A DNA stretch of 64,000 bases from Rhizobium albus. Its GTDB lineage: Bacteria > Pseudomonadota > Alphaproteobacteria > Rhizobiales > Rhizobiaceae. Made by a program: the position numbers and the translations under genes. Position 1 is the first letter of the stretch. Every line of letters begins with the position of its first letter. Below are positions 55,456-64,000 of the stretch, one piece after another. The DNA lies in the NCBI GenBank assembly GCA_030160035.1, contig BSNO01000003.1, positions 620,001 through 684,000 on the forward strand, read 5' to 3'. The notes below the pieces were generated by a model. The model saw only the letters and a program-made list of their open reading frames with translations, ran no database searches and was not told the origin of the DNA.

Positions 55456-56049
55456 ATGCTCGTTACCCCGTCATTCGCCCAGGATGCGGAACCGGTCCCA
55501 ACCGAGAACCTCAACACCGAGACCGGTGTGGAAGATCATGGTGCCGAAGGGTCTGGCCTGTTCCCGCCTTTCGACTCCTCGACCTTTGCGTCGCAGCTTC
55601 TTTGGCTCGCGATCACTTTCGGGCTGTTCTATCTCTTCATGCAGCGGGTCATCGTCCCGCGCATCGGCGGCATTCTCGAAAACCGCCGCGACCGCATTGC
55701 GTCGGACTTCGATGAGGCCGAGCGGCTGAAAAGCGAAGCCGACGAGGCCATCGCTGCCTATGAGCAGGAATTGGCCGAAGCGAAGTCCAAGGCCAGCTTG
55801 ATTGGTCAGCGGGCACGCGACGATGCTAAGGCTGAGGCCGACATCGAGCGCACGCAGATCGAATCGGATCTCGCCGCCAAGATGGCCGAAGCCGAAAAGC
55901 GCATCACCGAAATCAAGGCGCGCGCACTCGGCGAAGTCGATGTCATCGCAGAAGATACGACCGTCGCCATCGTCGAACAATTGACCGGCTCAACGGTCAC
56001 TCCGGCAACTGCAAGCGCAGCCGTCAAGGCTGTTGCCAACGACGAGTAG
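55456..56049 (+). CDS. atpF': F0 subunit b' (AtpF')
   Basis: 197 residues. About 40 polar residues come first (PVPTENLNTETGVED), then a helix at about 46-66 and a long coiled-coil stator arm of alternating Ala/Glu/Lys residues. It pairs with subunit b to form the peripheral stalk, as in alphaproteobacteria that carry two b-type subunits. Confidence 0.93.
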   Translation: MLVTPSFAQDAEPVPTENLNTETGVEDHGAEGSGLFPPFDSSTFASQLLWLAITFGLFYLFMQRVIVPRIGGILENRRDRIASDFDEAERLKSEADEAIAAYEQELAEAKSKASLIGQRARDDAKAEADIERTQIESDLAAKMAEAEKRITEIKARALGEVDVIAEDTTVAIVEQLTGSTVTPATASAAVKAVANDE

Positions 56050-56059
56050 GGAGAGCCAG

Positions 56060-56539
56060 ATGGACGCTACATTTTGGGCCTTTGCCTCCCTTCTCATTTT
56101 CCTCGCCCTCATCGCCTATCTGAAGGTTCCGGGCATGATGGCAAAGGCGCTCGACAAGCGCGCCGATGCCATCCGCAACGAGCTCGATGAAGCGCGGCGC
56201 ATGCGTGAAGAGGCCCAGCAGCTGCTGGCCGAGTATCAGCGCCGCCGTAAGGACGCTGAGCAGGAAGCCTCCGAGATCGTCCAGTCTGCAGAGCGCGAGG
56301 CTCAGGCCATCGTGCGTGAAGCCAAGGCGAAGACCGAGGAATATGTGACGCGTCGCACGGCCATGGCCGAAGAGAAGATTGCCCAGGCAGAAGCCGATGC
56401 AGTGAGCGAAGTGAAGGCTTCGGCCGTCAACCTCGCGATCGCGGCAGCAGAGCGCATCATCGTCGAGCGCAGCGATGCCAGCGTGCAGAAGGCGCTGTTC
56501 GACAAGTCGATCGGCGAAGTGAAGCAGCGTCTGAACTGA
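56060..56539 (+). CDS. atpF: F0 subunit b (AtpF)
   Basis: 159 residues. One helix at 4-22 (TFWAFASLLIFLALIAYLK), then a coiled coil (LDKRADAIRNELDEARRMREEAQQLLAEYQRRRKDAEQEA). The ATG at 56060 follows GGGAGAG. It completes the peripheral stalk. A terminator follows; the F1 genes are not in this window. Confidence 0.95.
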   Translation: MDATFWAFASLLIFLALIAYLKVPGMMAKALDKRADAIRNELDEARRMREEAQQLLAEYQRRRKDAEQEASEIVQSAEREAQAIVREAKAKTEEYVTRRTAMAEEKIAQAEADAVSEVKASAVNLAIAAAERIIVERSDASVQKALFDKSIGEVKQRLN

Positions 56540-56567
56540 GCTTCGATTGATATCGGGCTGAATTTGA

Positions 56568-56594
56568 GGCCGGGCGGAAACGTCCGGCCTTTTT
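56568..56594 (+). terminator. Terminator of the F0 operon
   Basis: GGCCGGGCG-GAAA-CGTCCGGCC is a nine-pair stem (one G-T) with a GAAA loop, followed by TTTTT. It ends transcription 30 bp after atpF. Confidence 0.88.
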
Positions 56595-56604
56595 CCGTTT
56601 CAGA

Positions 56605-57270
56605 TCAACCGATCTGCCCGTCAACCTTGATCGGCCGGAAGCTCAGGCGGTGCAGCGGGCAGGGTCCGACGAGCGCCAAGGCCTTGCGGTGCATCTCTGT
56701 CGGATAGCCCGCATGGAGCTGGAAGCCGTAATCGGGATAGCTGTGATGGAGCCTGGCCATCATGCGATCGCGCACCACCTTGGCGACGATCGAGGCGGCT
56801 GCGATGGAGAGCGAGCGCGCGTCACCCTTGACGATGGCATCACCCCCGCAGGCAAGACCTGGCGGAACGTCGCGGCCGTCGATCAGCGCATGGCAGGGCA
56901 TCTCCGGCAGGCCGGCAAGCGCGCGGCGCATGGCGTCGAGGCTCGCCTTGCGAATGTCGATCGCGTCGATGCGCCTTGGGCATGACGAGGCGATCGACAC
57001 ATCACCGCTGGCAAGGATCTGATCGAAGAGCTCTTCGCGGCGTTTCGCCGTCAGCTTCTTGGAATCATCGAGCCCGTCCGGCACGGCCCCTGCGCGGAAC
57101 ACCACCGCTGCTGCGACGACCGGCCCGGCCAACGGCCCGCGCCCGGCCTCGTCGAGCCCGGCGATCAGGCGGAGCCCCCGGCTGATGGCAGCCAGCTCCA
57201 GCGAAAAATCTGGACCTTGCGGAAACTCGAACAGAAGCTCGGGTTCGGGCTTTTTCTTGGTGCGACTCAT
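56605..57270 (-). CDS. rnhB: Ribonuclease HII
   Basis: 221 residues. [21 protein letters not shown] has the DEG-type catalytic Asp40 and Glu41; other acids are in [12 protein letters not shown] and in the later helix. It removes ribonucleotides from DNA-RNA hybrids. I prefer the ATG at 57270 ([16 protein letters not shown]); a frame extending to 57399 has no family match. Confidence 0.94.
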   Translation of the reverse strand: MSRTKKKPEPELLFEFPQGPDFSLELAAISRGLRLIAGLDEAGRGPLAGPVVAAAVVFRAGAVPDGLDDSKKLTAKRREELFDQILASGDVSIASSCPRRIDAIDIRKASLDAMRRALAGLPEMPCHALIDGRDVPPGLACGGDAIVKGDARSLSIAAASIVAKVVRDRMMARLHHSYPDYGFQLHAGYPTEMHRKALALVGPCPLHRLSFRPIKVDGQIG

Positions 57271-57537
57271 GCCACCGCTTTTCGCACCGTGCCGCGGCAC
57301 CGGCAAGACTGGCTCAAGGCCAAAGCTGTGACTTGAGCTTGAACAAGTCGCATGGAAGCGGGCGGCGTGCTCAACAAAAGCGAGGGCGGGCCGCCACATC
57401 CATTGGATGCGACGGCCCGTCCATCGGGGTCTCGAAACGGGCGACGGATGGGGCAGGGCCGGCCGTTTTGCTCGAGACCATGACAGGCGCCGCGTTTGCG
57501 GCGGACGGCGTCTGTCAAAGCGAAATGCGCGCTAAGC

Positions 57538-58695
57538 TCAAAGCAGCGCCAATTGAACCCCATTGCCGAGCGGCGGGACGAAGAGGTCGGTGCGCAGCTG
57601 CCGCCGGCTCGTGTTCAAGCCAAGCCGCTTGGCTGCGAGCGTGAAGCGGCGCCCAAGCTGCCAGGCATAGGGACCGGCCCCACGCATCCGCTTGCCGAAC
57701 TCCGCATCGTAATCCTTCCCATCCCGCATCGACCGGATGAGCGACATCACATGCCGATAGCGGTCAGGATAATTGCGCAGCAGCCAGTCGCGAAAGAGCG
57801 GGCTCACCTCATGCGGCAACCGCAACAGCACGTAGCCTGCCTCCTTGGCGCCTGCGGCCGCCGCAGAGTCGAGAAGCCGCTCGATCTCGTGATCGTTGAG
57901 CCCCGGAATGATCGGCGCCGTCATTACCGACACCGGTATGCCCGCTTCGCTCAGTGTGCGCACGGCTTCCAGGCGTTTCGCCGGTGTCGATGCGCGCGGC
58001 TCCATGCTGCGGGCGAGCTTGCGGTCGAGCGTGGTGATCGACAGCGCCACCTTGGCAAGACCCTTCTCGGCCATCGGGCCGAGGATATCGATGTCGCGTG
58101 TCACCAACGCTGACTTGGTAACGATGCCGACAGGATGGTTGGCGGCAGACAGCACTTCCAGGACCTGCCGCATGATGCGCCACTCGCGCTCGATCGGCTG
58201 GTAGGGATCGGTGTTGGTGCCGATCGCGATGGAGCGCGGCACGTAGCCCGGCTTCGCCAGCTCGCGCTCCAGAAGCTTCGCTGCATCGGGCTTGGCGAAG
58301 AGCTGTGATTCGAAATCCAGACCGGCGGAGAGGCCCATATAGCTGTGGGTCGGCCGGGCGAAACAATAGATGCAACCATGCTCGCACCCACGATAGGGAT
58401 TGATCGACCGATCGAAGGAAATGTCGGGCGACTGGTTGCGCGTGATGATCGTCCGCGGCTTCTCGACCTGCACCTTGGTCTGGAACGGCGGCAAGTTTTC
58501 CAGACTTTCCCAGCCATCATCGAACACATGACGGCTTTCGGTTTCAAACCTGCCAGCAGGATTGAGACCCGCACCACGGCCGCGCCGACGCTCGTCGCTG
58601 ACCCGCAGTTCCGATTGCCGGACCAGGAAGTCCGCAATATCCGGCCGATGCAGTTCCGAAAACGCCGTGTTCTTCAGGTTGGTCAGGGCCGTCAT
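57538..58695 (-). CDS. PA0069-family radical SAM protein
   Basis: 385 residues. The CxxxCxxC cluster motif is CEHGCIYC (Cys104, 108 and 111) after NPYRG, and SYMGLSAGLDFES and GTNTDPYQPIEREWRI follow as in the PA0069/SplB-like group. GGAGG lies five bases before the ATG at 58695. The reaction is unknown; a repair- or nucleic-acid-linked role is only suggested by resemblance to spore photoproduct lyase. Confidence 0.9.
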   Translation of the reverse strand: MTALTNLKNTAFSELHRPDIADFLVRQSELRVSDERRRGRGAGLNPAGRFETESRHVFDDGWESLENLPPFQTKVQVEKPRTIITRNQSPDISFDRSINPYRGCEHGCIYCFARPTHSYMGLSAGLDFESQLFAKPDAAKLLERELAKPGYVPRSIAIGTNTDPYQPIEREWRIMRQVLEVLSAANHPVGIVTKSALVTRDIDILGPMAEKGLAKVALSITTLDRKLARSMEPRASTPAKRLEAVRTLSEAGIPVSVMTAPIIPGLNDHEIERLLDSAAAAGAKEAGYVLLRLPHEVSPLFRDWLLRNYPDRYRHVMSLIRSMRDGKDYDAEFGKRMRGAGPYAWQLGRRFTLAAKRLGLNTSRRQLRTDLFVPPLGNGVQLALL

Positions 58696-58812
58696 CTGCG
58701 CCTCCATCGGGAATCGCGTGTTGATGACTTTATTCCTATACGAGCAAATGAAACAAAACAAGAACATTTAGCGGCGTTGGCATTGTGCGCTGCAATAGTC
58801 TAAATCGAGAGG

Positions 58813-59331
58813 ATGATCTCCGTTTTGATAGAAGCAGGCCAGGATGACGAAGCGCTGGCGCTGACGCTCGCCATGCTCGTACCCGGTGCGGTGGAAGGCG
58901 TCATCAGCGATGTCACCATCATCGATCGCGGCATGAACGAAGCGTCGCGCACTGTCGCGGATGCCGCCGGTTGCCGGATCCGCCCGTCTTCGGAGGTCCA
59001 TGAGGCGCTGCTTGGGGCGCGCTCGGACTGGCTGATGATGATCGAGCCGGGGGCCCGGCTGTTGCCCGGCTGGATCGACCGTCTTGCATCGCATCTCGGC
59101 TATGATGGTCGCCCGGCGCGTTTCAAGCGCGCGCAACAGGTGCGGGCGTCGGTACTGGAGCGCTTCCGCCAGCAGCGCTCGGCGCTCGCTTTCGGGCTGG
59201 TCGTCAAGAAAAGCGCCATCGCGCCGAGGCTCGAAGGGGCAGTTGGCCTTCGCGACGTGGCGAAGCTGGTCAAGCCGGTGACGCTGGATTGCGCTATCGT
59301 GCCGGCCGGGCGGTCGCCGCGCCGCGCTTGA
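58813..59331 (+). CDS. Glycosyltransferase-like protein (GT2 type, short)
   Basis: 172 residues. It has the start of a GT-A fold (VLIEAGQDDEALALTLAMLVPGAVEGVISDVTIIDRG), then SDWLMMIEPGARLLPGWIDRLASH, which is like the DxD region of GT2 enzymes but without a DxD. It is shorter than most GT2 proteins. It is common beside moaB in rhizobia. The function is unknown and its 3' end overlaps moaB. Confidence 0.6.
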   Translation: MISVLIEAGQDDEALALTLAMLVPGAVEGVISDVTIIDRGMNEASRTVADAAGCRIRPSSEVHEALLGARSDWLMMIEPGARLLPGWIDRLASHLGYDGRPARFKRAQQVRASVLERFRQQRSALAFGLVVKKSAIAPRLEGAVGLRDVAKLVKPVTLDCAIVPAGRSPRRA

Positions 59332-59860
59332 GGTGCTCGTCGAGCCGCGGCATGATTTCCACGAAATTGCACGGCATGTGCCGGTAGTCGAGCTGTAGCT
59401 TCAGGATGCCGTCCCAGGCATCCTTGCAGGCGCCGGGGGAGCCGGGCAGCACGAAGACGAAGGTCGCGTTCACCACGCCGCCGGTCGCGCGTGACTGAAT
59501 GGTGGATGTGCCGATCTTGTCATAGGAAATTCGGTGAAAGACTTCGGAAAATCCGTCCATCCGCTTCTCGAAGATCGGCTCGAGAGCATCGGGCGTGACG
59601 TCGCGACCCGTAAACCCCGTCCCGCCGGTCGAGATGATCACGTCGATATCCGCACGCTTGCTCCATTTGAGCACCTGCTCGCGAATGGCGGGAATATCGT
59701 CGGTGACGACGGCCCGCTCCTTCAGCACATGCCCGGCCTCCTCGATGCGTGCAACCAGCGTGTCGCCGGAACGGTCCTCTGCGATCGAACGCGTGTCGGA
59801 GACCGTCAGCACCGCGATACCGACGGGCACGAAGGAACGGGTCTCGTCGATACGGCTCAT
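59294..59860 (-). CDS. moaB: Molybdenum cofactor biosynthesis protein MoaB
   Basis: 188 residues from the ATG at 59860. GGTGFTGRDVTPDALEPIFEK is the MoaB/MogA molybdopterin motif and ALTVSDTRS-type GIAVLTVSDTRSIAEDRSGD is at the start. It adenylylates molybdopterin. The ATG overlaps the ispE stop, so the two are coupled; a longer frame to 59977 is inside ispE. Confidence 0.93.
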   Translation of the reverse strand: MSRIDETRSFVPVGIAVLTVSDTRSIAEDRSGDTLVARIEEAGHVLKERAVVTDDIPAIREQVLKWSKRADIDVIISTGGTGFTGRDVTPDALEPIFEKRMDGFSEVFHRISYDKIGTSTIQSRATGGVVNATFVFVLPGSPGACKDAWDGILKLQLDYRHMPCNFVEIMPRLDEHLKRGAATARPAR

Positions 59861-60780
59861 TGGCTGTTCTCCGTGGCGAAGCTGCGGGTTGCTGTCACAT
59901 ACCAGTGCGGCGCGTGTTCTACGATTTGGGCGGCCGCGCGTGCCGCCTGATGTGGATCGGCATAGAGGCCGAAACATGTCGCGCCCGATCCCGACATGCG
60001 AGAGAAGAGGGCATCGCTCGTCTCCAGGGCTTTGAGCGCCTGTTCGATCTCCGGCACCAATCCGATCGCGGCAGGCTGCAGGTCGTTGCGCGTCTCGCGC
60101 AGATAGTCGATCACGCTGCTCGACGTCGAGAGACCTGACACAGAGGGCAGCGGCGGATTGTCTTTGCGGATAAGCGCGGCGAACACCGCCGGCGTCGCCA
60201 CATGCACGCCCGGATTGACGAGCACGAGATCGAGGGCCGGAAACCCTTCGATCGTCCTTGTGTGTTCACCGATGCCGCTAGCCATTTGAGGCTGGCGGGA
60301 CAGGCACATCGGGACATCGGCCCCGAGATCGCGCGCCAACGGCCTCAGATCGATATCTTCTGCATGCCACAGCGCCTGAAGCGAGCGCAGCGCAGCCGCC
60401 GCGTCTGCGGAACCTCCGCCTATGCCGGACGCGATCGGAAGATGCTTGTCGAGTTGAATCGCCACCGGCGGTGCGCTCCGGCTATCTGCCGCGAGCGCCG
60501 ACCGCAGGTGGTCGCGGGCGCGGCTGACGAGATTGTCTTCGTTCTGGGAGAGCTTTTCGCTGAACGGCCCCGACAGCACCAGCTTATCGGATGCCGCCGG
60601 TTCGATCGTCAGAGTGTCGCCGGCTTCGGTGAACACGACCAGCGTTTCGAGCAGATGATAGCCGTCTGAACGCCGGCCGGTCACATGAAGCGCGAGATTG
60701 ATCTTGGCGGCCGCATGCTGCGTGACGAGCGCAGCAGAACCGGCCGAAGGCGTGGCATCCCAATCGATCGTGGCTGCCAT
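59857..60780 (-). CDS. ispE: 4-diphosphocytidyl-2-C-methyl-D-erythritol kinase
   Basis: 307 residues of the GHMP kinase fold. AAAKINLALHVTGRRSDGYHLLE (23-45) has the catalytic Lys; LPIASGIGGGSADAAAALRSL is the ATP loop; MSGSGATCFGLY near the end is the third motif. It makes CDP-ME 2-phosphate in the non-mevalonate isoprenoid pathway. The polyprenyl diphosphate synthase two genes on uses the same pathway's products. Confidence 0.95.
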   Translation of the reverse strand: MAATIDWDATPSAGSAALVTQHAAAKINLALHVTGRRSDGYHLLETLVVFTEAGDTLTIEPAASDKLVLSGPFSEKLSQNEDNLVSRARDHLRSALAADSRSAPPVAIQLDKHLPIASGIGGGSADAAAALRSLQALWHAEDIDLRPLARDLGADVPMCLSRQPQMASGIGEHTRTIEGFPALDLVLVNPGVHVATPAVFAALIRKDNPPLPSVSGLSTSSSVIDYLRETRNDLQPAAIGLVPEIEQALKALETSDALFSRMSGSGATCFGLYADPHQAARAAAQIVEHAPHWYVTATRSFATENSQ

Positions 60781-60783
60781 GGC

Positions 60784-62691
60784 TTAGCGAGCAACGACAT
60801 CCCGCGTGAAGGTGCGGTGCAGCTCAGGCAGATCGGAGCGCTCGTCGGGATCGGCGACAGCCGGCGGCGTCCGGCTCTCTTCAGGTCCACCATTGGCCGT
60901 TGCGGGCGGCGGTGTGTCGTCCAGACCGTCCTCGATCTTCGCCTGGATCAACGGGATCTGATCGTCCTCCGGCTCCAGCGTCAAAGCGCGGTTCCATTGG
61001 AACACAGCTTCGAGCCTGCGGCCCACCCGCCAATAGGCGTCGCCAAGATGATCGTTGATCGTCGGATCTGCCGGGCGCAGTTCCACAGCGCGCTCCAGCT
61101 CCTGAACCGCGGCTTCGTAGTCGCCAAGGCGGTAATGGGCCCAGCCGAGCGAATCGACAATGTAGCCGTCGTTCGGGCGCAGAGCGACCGCCTGCTCGAT
61201 CATCTCCATGCCCTCGTCGAGGTTCATGTTCATGTCGACCCAGGAATAACCGAGATAGTTCAGCACCTGCGGCTGATTGGGGAAGAGCTCCAGCGATTTC
61301 AGGAAGTTCGGTTCGGCCTGCTCCCAGTCTTTCAGGCGCTCGTAAGCGATACCGCGCTGGAAGAAGATGTTCCAATGTCTGCGCTCCGCATCGTCACCGA
61401 TCACCTCGGCTGCGCGGTCGTAATTGGCGGCCATCTCGTCATATTGCTCGGCCGAGGAAAGCACGCTGCCATAGGCGAGGTAGGAGCGCATGTCGTTCGG
61501 ATCGGCTTCGATCAACGATTGCAGATAGGCCTTCGCTTCCTCGGTCCGGCCAAGATCGGCGAGGTTTAGCCCGAGTTGCAATTCTGCGATGCGGCGCATC
61601 GGAGAATCTTCCGGAATACTCTCGTAGATCGCGATCGCCTCTTCGGACCGCTCCATGTTCTCGGCAAGCCCGCCGAGAAGAATGAGTGTTGCGGCATTTT
61701 CCGGATCCAGCACGCGCGCCAGCTGAAGATAGAGCGTCACGATCTCTTCGGCGCCTTCGCGGTTCAACGCTGCGGCAACGGTGTGAAGCACCGAGGCGGC
61801 GCCATCCTGCGCGGTGTCGATGTCCGAAGGAGGGCTCTCGCCGCCTTCGATCGACTGGCGCAATGCGGTCAAGGGCGCGTAGTCGGGCGAGAACGTCTCG
61901 CCCGTGGAAATCACGTCGAGGGCGGCCTGCTGGTTGCCCTCACGGGCTTCCAGCGCCGCAAGCGCCATGACGGCGCGCATATAGGTGTCGGGCGCCGCAC
62001 CGCCGCCAGCCTGGTCGGTGATCGCAGCATTCAGCCGGCTGCGCGCCTCGGCGACGTTGCCGCCGGCAGCCGCGATCGATCCGCCATGGAAGTTGAGGAA
62101 GATGCCGTACCATTCCGGCCCTTGAAGCTCGTCGATCATCGTCAACGCTTCGTCGGTCTCGCCCTGGCCAAGCCGTGCCCAGGAGCGCAGCAAACCGGAA
62201 AGCAGCCGGTCAAGCTCGTTCACACCATCATAGTCGAGCAAGGTCTCGACCGTGTTGAATTCCCGATTGCGGAGTGCTTCGACGGCGCGGATCAGATCCG
62301 TTGCCCGCTCGATCGAGGCATCGTCCTTCAGTTCTTCGGCAAGCATCAGTCCTTCATCGAACTGACCCTCGGCGATGTGGGCAAGCATAAGCCGCTGCTT
62401 GATCTCGTTGTTGCCCGGATCGAAGGCGAGTGCCCGGGCATAGAAACCGATGGCCGATGCCGTATCCCGATCCACATCCGCGGTGCGCGCTGCCAGGAAT
62501 GCGCCGGCGAAGCTACCGATCGATTCGGCATCCAATGGGATGGCGGGGACGTCTTCCGCTGCTTCCGCGGGAGGCGGCGAAGCCTCCTGTGCATTTGCCG
62601 ACATCAGAGCGGAAAAGCCGACAACCGCGGCAATCAAGCCGATCGCCGCTGATCCAGCCAGCCGCTCGATCCATCCCTTCAGCATTCGCAA
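60784..62691 (-). CDS. Secreted TPR-repeat protein
   Basis: 635 residues with a signal peptide ending SANAQ near 34. The mature protein is a run of helical tetratricopeptide-like repeats (for example AVALRPNDGYIVDSLGWAHYRLGDYEAAVQELERAVELRPADPTINDHLGDAYWRVGRRLEAVFQWNRAL at about 505-575), then a Pro/Asp-rich tail. It is a predicted periplasmic or outer-membrane adaptor; the partner is unknown. It ends three bases before ispE starts. Confidence 0.85.
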   Translation of the reverse strand: MRMLKGWIERLAGSAAIGLIAAVVGFSALMSANAQEASPPPAEAAEDVPAIPLDAESIGSFAGAFLAARTADVDRDTASAIGFYARALAFDPGNNEIKQRLMLAHIAEGQFDEGLMLAEELKDDASIERATDLIRAVEALRNREFNTVETLLDYDGVNELDRLLSGLLRSWARLGQGETDEALTMIDELQGPEWYGIFLNFHGGSIAAAGGNVAEARSRLNAAITDQAGGGAAPDTYMRAVMALAALEAREGNQQAALDVISTGETFSPDYAPLTALRQSIEGGESPPSDIDTAQDGAASVLHTVAAALNREGAEEIVTLYLQLARVLDPENAATLILLGGLAENMERSEEAIAIYESIPEDSPMRRIAELQLGLNLADLGRTEEAKAYLQSLIEADPNDMRSYLAYGSVLSSAEQYDEMAANYDRAAEVIGDDAERRHWNIFFQRGIAYERLKDWEQAEPNFLKSLELFPNQPQVLNYLGYSWVDMNMNLDEGMEMIEQAVALRPNDGYIVDSLGWAHYRLGDYEAAVQELERAVELRPADPTINDHLGDAYWRVGRRLEAVFQWNRALTLEPEDDQIPLIQAKIEDGLDDTPPPATANGGPEESRTPPAVADPDERSDLPELHRTFTRDVVAR

Positions 62692-62832
62692 GCCCTTCCA
62701 GTCTTAGGCACGGTCGCGCCCGTTGGGCCACCGTCTGACAGCACAGCATGGCTTTTTTTGGTGGCTTGGCAATAAGCGCCAGGTCACGCCTTTGTGTGCG
62801 CGGCAAAGCGCGCCTTGGCCGATGTTGCGCCC

Positions 62833-63849
62833 TCAGGTCACGCGGCTGATGCAGAAATCGATCACTTCGAGCAACGCCGCCTTGTGTTCTGATTCGGGCA
62901 TCGGGGCGAGCGCGTCGCGCGCCATGTCGCCATAATGGTTGGCGCGCGCGATCGTGTCCGACAAGGCGTTGTATTTGGTCATCAGGCCGAGCGCCTTCTC
63001 GAGCGCCATATCGTCGTTCTCGCCTGTTTCGATTGCCGAGCGCCAGAAGGCGCGCTCGTCTTCCGTGCCGCGACGGTAGGACAGGACGATCGGCAGCGTG
63101 ACCTTGCCTTCGCGGAAATCGTCGCCGACATTCTTGCCGAGATCGGCAGCCTTGCCGCCATAGTCGAGAACGTCGTCGACGAGCTGGAAGGCGAGACCGA
63201 GATTGGTGCCGTAGGACGAAAGCGCCTTGCGGGTCGCCTTGTCGGACCCGGCAACGATCGGCCCCACTTCGGCAGCCGCGGCAAAGAGAGCGGCGGTCTT
63301 GGCGCGGATGACGGCGAGATAGTCGTCTTCCGTCGTTTCCATGTTCTTGGCGACGGACAATTGCAGCACTTCGCCTTCGGCAATGACGGCTGCCGCGCTC
63401 GACAGCACGTCGAGCGCATCCAGCGAACCGACCTCGACCATCATCTTGAACGCTTGACCGAGCAGGAAGTCGCCGACGAGCACGCTCGCCTGATTGCCCC
63501 AGATGATGCGCGCCGTGGAGGAGCCGCGACGCATGTCGCTTTCATCCACCACGTCGTCATGCAGCAGCGTCGCCGTATGCATGAACTCGACCGAGGTCGC
63601 GAGCTTGATGTGATGATCGCCGGAGTAGCCGCACATCTGCGCAGCCGAGAGCGTCAGCATGGGGCGCAACCGCTTGCCGCCGGACGCAATCAGATGCCGC
63701 GCGATTTCCGGAATCATCTCCACATGGGAGCCAGCCTTAGCCAGGATCAGTTGATTGACGCGTTCCATGTCGGCTTTCGTCAAATCCTGCAAAGGTTTGA
63801 CCGACGCTGCCTGATTCTTTTTCTCGTCCAGCGGGATGACGACGCCCAC
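62833..63849 (-). CDS. Polyprenyl diphosphate synthase (octa/decaprenyl type)
   Basis: 338 residues. The first Asp-rich motif is DDVVDESDMRRG at 98-109, the second is QLVDDVLDYGG then GDDFREGKVTLP. The residues before the first motif (EFMHTATLLHDD) are small, which fits a long-chain product such as C40-C50 for the ubiquinone side chain. It condenses IPP onto an allylic starter. Confidence 0.94.
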   Translation of the reverse strand: MGVVIPLDEKKNQAASVKPLQDLTKADMERVNQLILAKAGSHVEMIPEIARHLIASGGKRLRPMLTLSAAQMCGYSGDHHIKLATSVEFMHTATLLHDDVVDESDMRRGSSTARIIWGNQASVLVGDFLLGQAFKMMVEVGSLDALDVLSSAAAVIAEGEVLQLSVAKNMETTEDDYLAVIRAKTAALFAAAAEVGPIVAGSDKATRKALSSYGTNLGLAFQLVDDVLDYGGKAADLGKNVGDDFREGKVTLPIVLSYRRGTEDERAFWRSAIETGENDDMALEKALGLMTKYNALSDTIARANHYGDMARDALAPMPESEHKAALLEVIDFCISRVT

Positions 63850-63959
63850 GCGCTCACACTCCTGTTCAAATCATGGTTGAAAGCATAGAAAGGGGCGGGT
63901 TGCCCGGCAAGTGGCGAATTGGCGCGCTCACAGCGACGCGCAGGATGAAAGGAACGGCC

Positions 63960-64000
63960 ATGGAGGAATTGATCAGGACGAACGATCCGGTGATCATCTC
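63960..64000 (+). CDS. DUF2007-domain protein (3' end outside window)
   Basis: The ATG at 63960 with AAAGGAA upstream begins MEELIRTNDPVIIS, which matches the start of small DUF2007 proteins often found beside the polyprenyl synthase in rhizobia. Only 13 codons are inside the window, so the call rests on these residues. Confidence 0.55.
   Translation, partial: MEELIRTNDPVII

Overview
The window is chromosomal DNA from an alphaproteobacterium, most likely of the order Hyphomicrobiales (Rhizobiales). The signs are an F0 ATP synthase operon ordered atpI-atpB-atpE-atpF'-atpF, a soluble haem-PAS FixL with FixJ and a FixK-like regulator, a BacA/SbmA transporter, frequent TTG and GTG starts, and about 105-bp palindromic intergenic repeats of the rhizobial mosaic type. 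I cannot name a genus from sequence alone. There are no rRNA genes and no CRISPR array, and I recognised one tRNA.

The window falls into two parts that meet at a tRNA-Gln gene (24778-24851, minus strand). Everything left of it looks accessory: one-off regulators each beside one or two enzymes, a gene stub, degenerate dispersed repeats, and next to the tRNA 3' end a tyrosine-integrase fragment without its catalytic domain. The left part contains (a) a LysR regulator cut by the window edge; (b) an AraC regulator divergent from a short-chain dehydrogenase and an alpha/beta hydrolase; (c) a TetR regulator divergent from a SnoaL-like and an NmrA-like gene, with a paired operator; (d) a redox locus at 6594-13977 with a two-component system, a PepSY protein, a cytochrome b, an Asp-rich secreted protein, a DUF2271 protein, a PepSY-TM/flavodoxin/FNR fusion and ApbE; (e) a P-type ATPase stub, a VIT/CCC1 transporter, an ABC-F ATPase and a DUF1801 protein; (f) a LysR/RidA/amidase/TRAP-transporter catabolic module.

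The right part (24.9-64 kb) is core chromosome: a Ppx/GppA phosphatase and rlmE; guaB, an rRNA m5C methyltransferase and guaA; fixL-fixJ, a degenerate receiver gene and a fixK-like gene; a copper-response locus (cueR, a DUF305 gene, copZ, copA); terC; a glycosyltransferase with UDP-glucuronate decarboxylase; an MFS transporter, bacA and an nnrU-like gene; a YfgM-like gene and der; a SleB hydrolase; the F0 operon; rnhB; a radical SAM protein; moaB, ispE, a TPR protein and a polyprenyl diphosphate synthase; and the start of a DUF2007 gene.

The best candidate for an under-described system is the 6.6-14 kb redox locus. I propose that NAD(P)H electrons enter the cytoplasmic flavodoxin/FNR part of a membrane fusion protein and cross its PepSY-TM region. 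They would then reach a periplasmic DUF2271 carrier that bears a Thr-Gly-Ala-Ser motif for covalent FMN attachment by the neighbouring ApbE. Two near-identical 17-bp sites with 11-bp-spaced CTGA repeats precede the two target transcripts and are likely bound by the locus's own response regulator. Other points of note are the degenerate, FixT-like receiver between fixJ and fixK, the paired TetR operator, two CueR-type promoters, and leader hairpins before terC and guaB.
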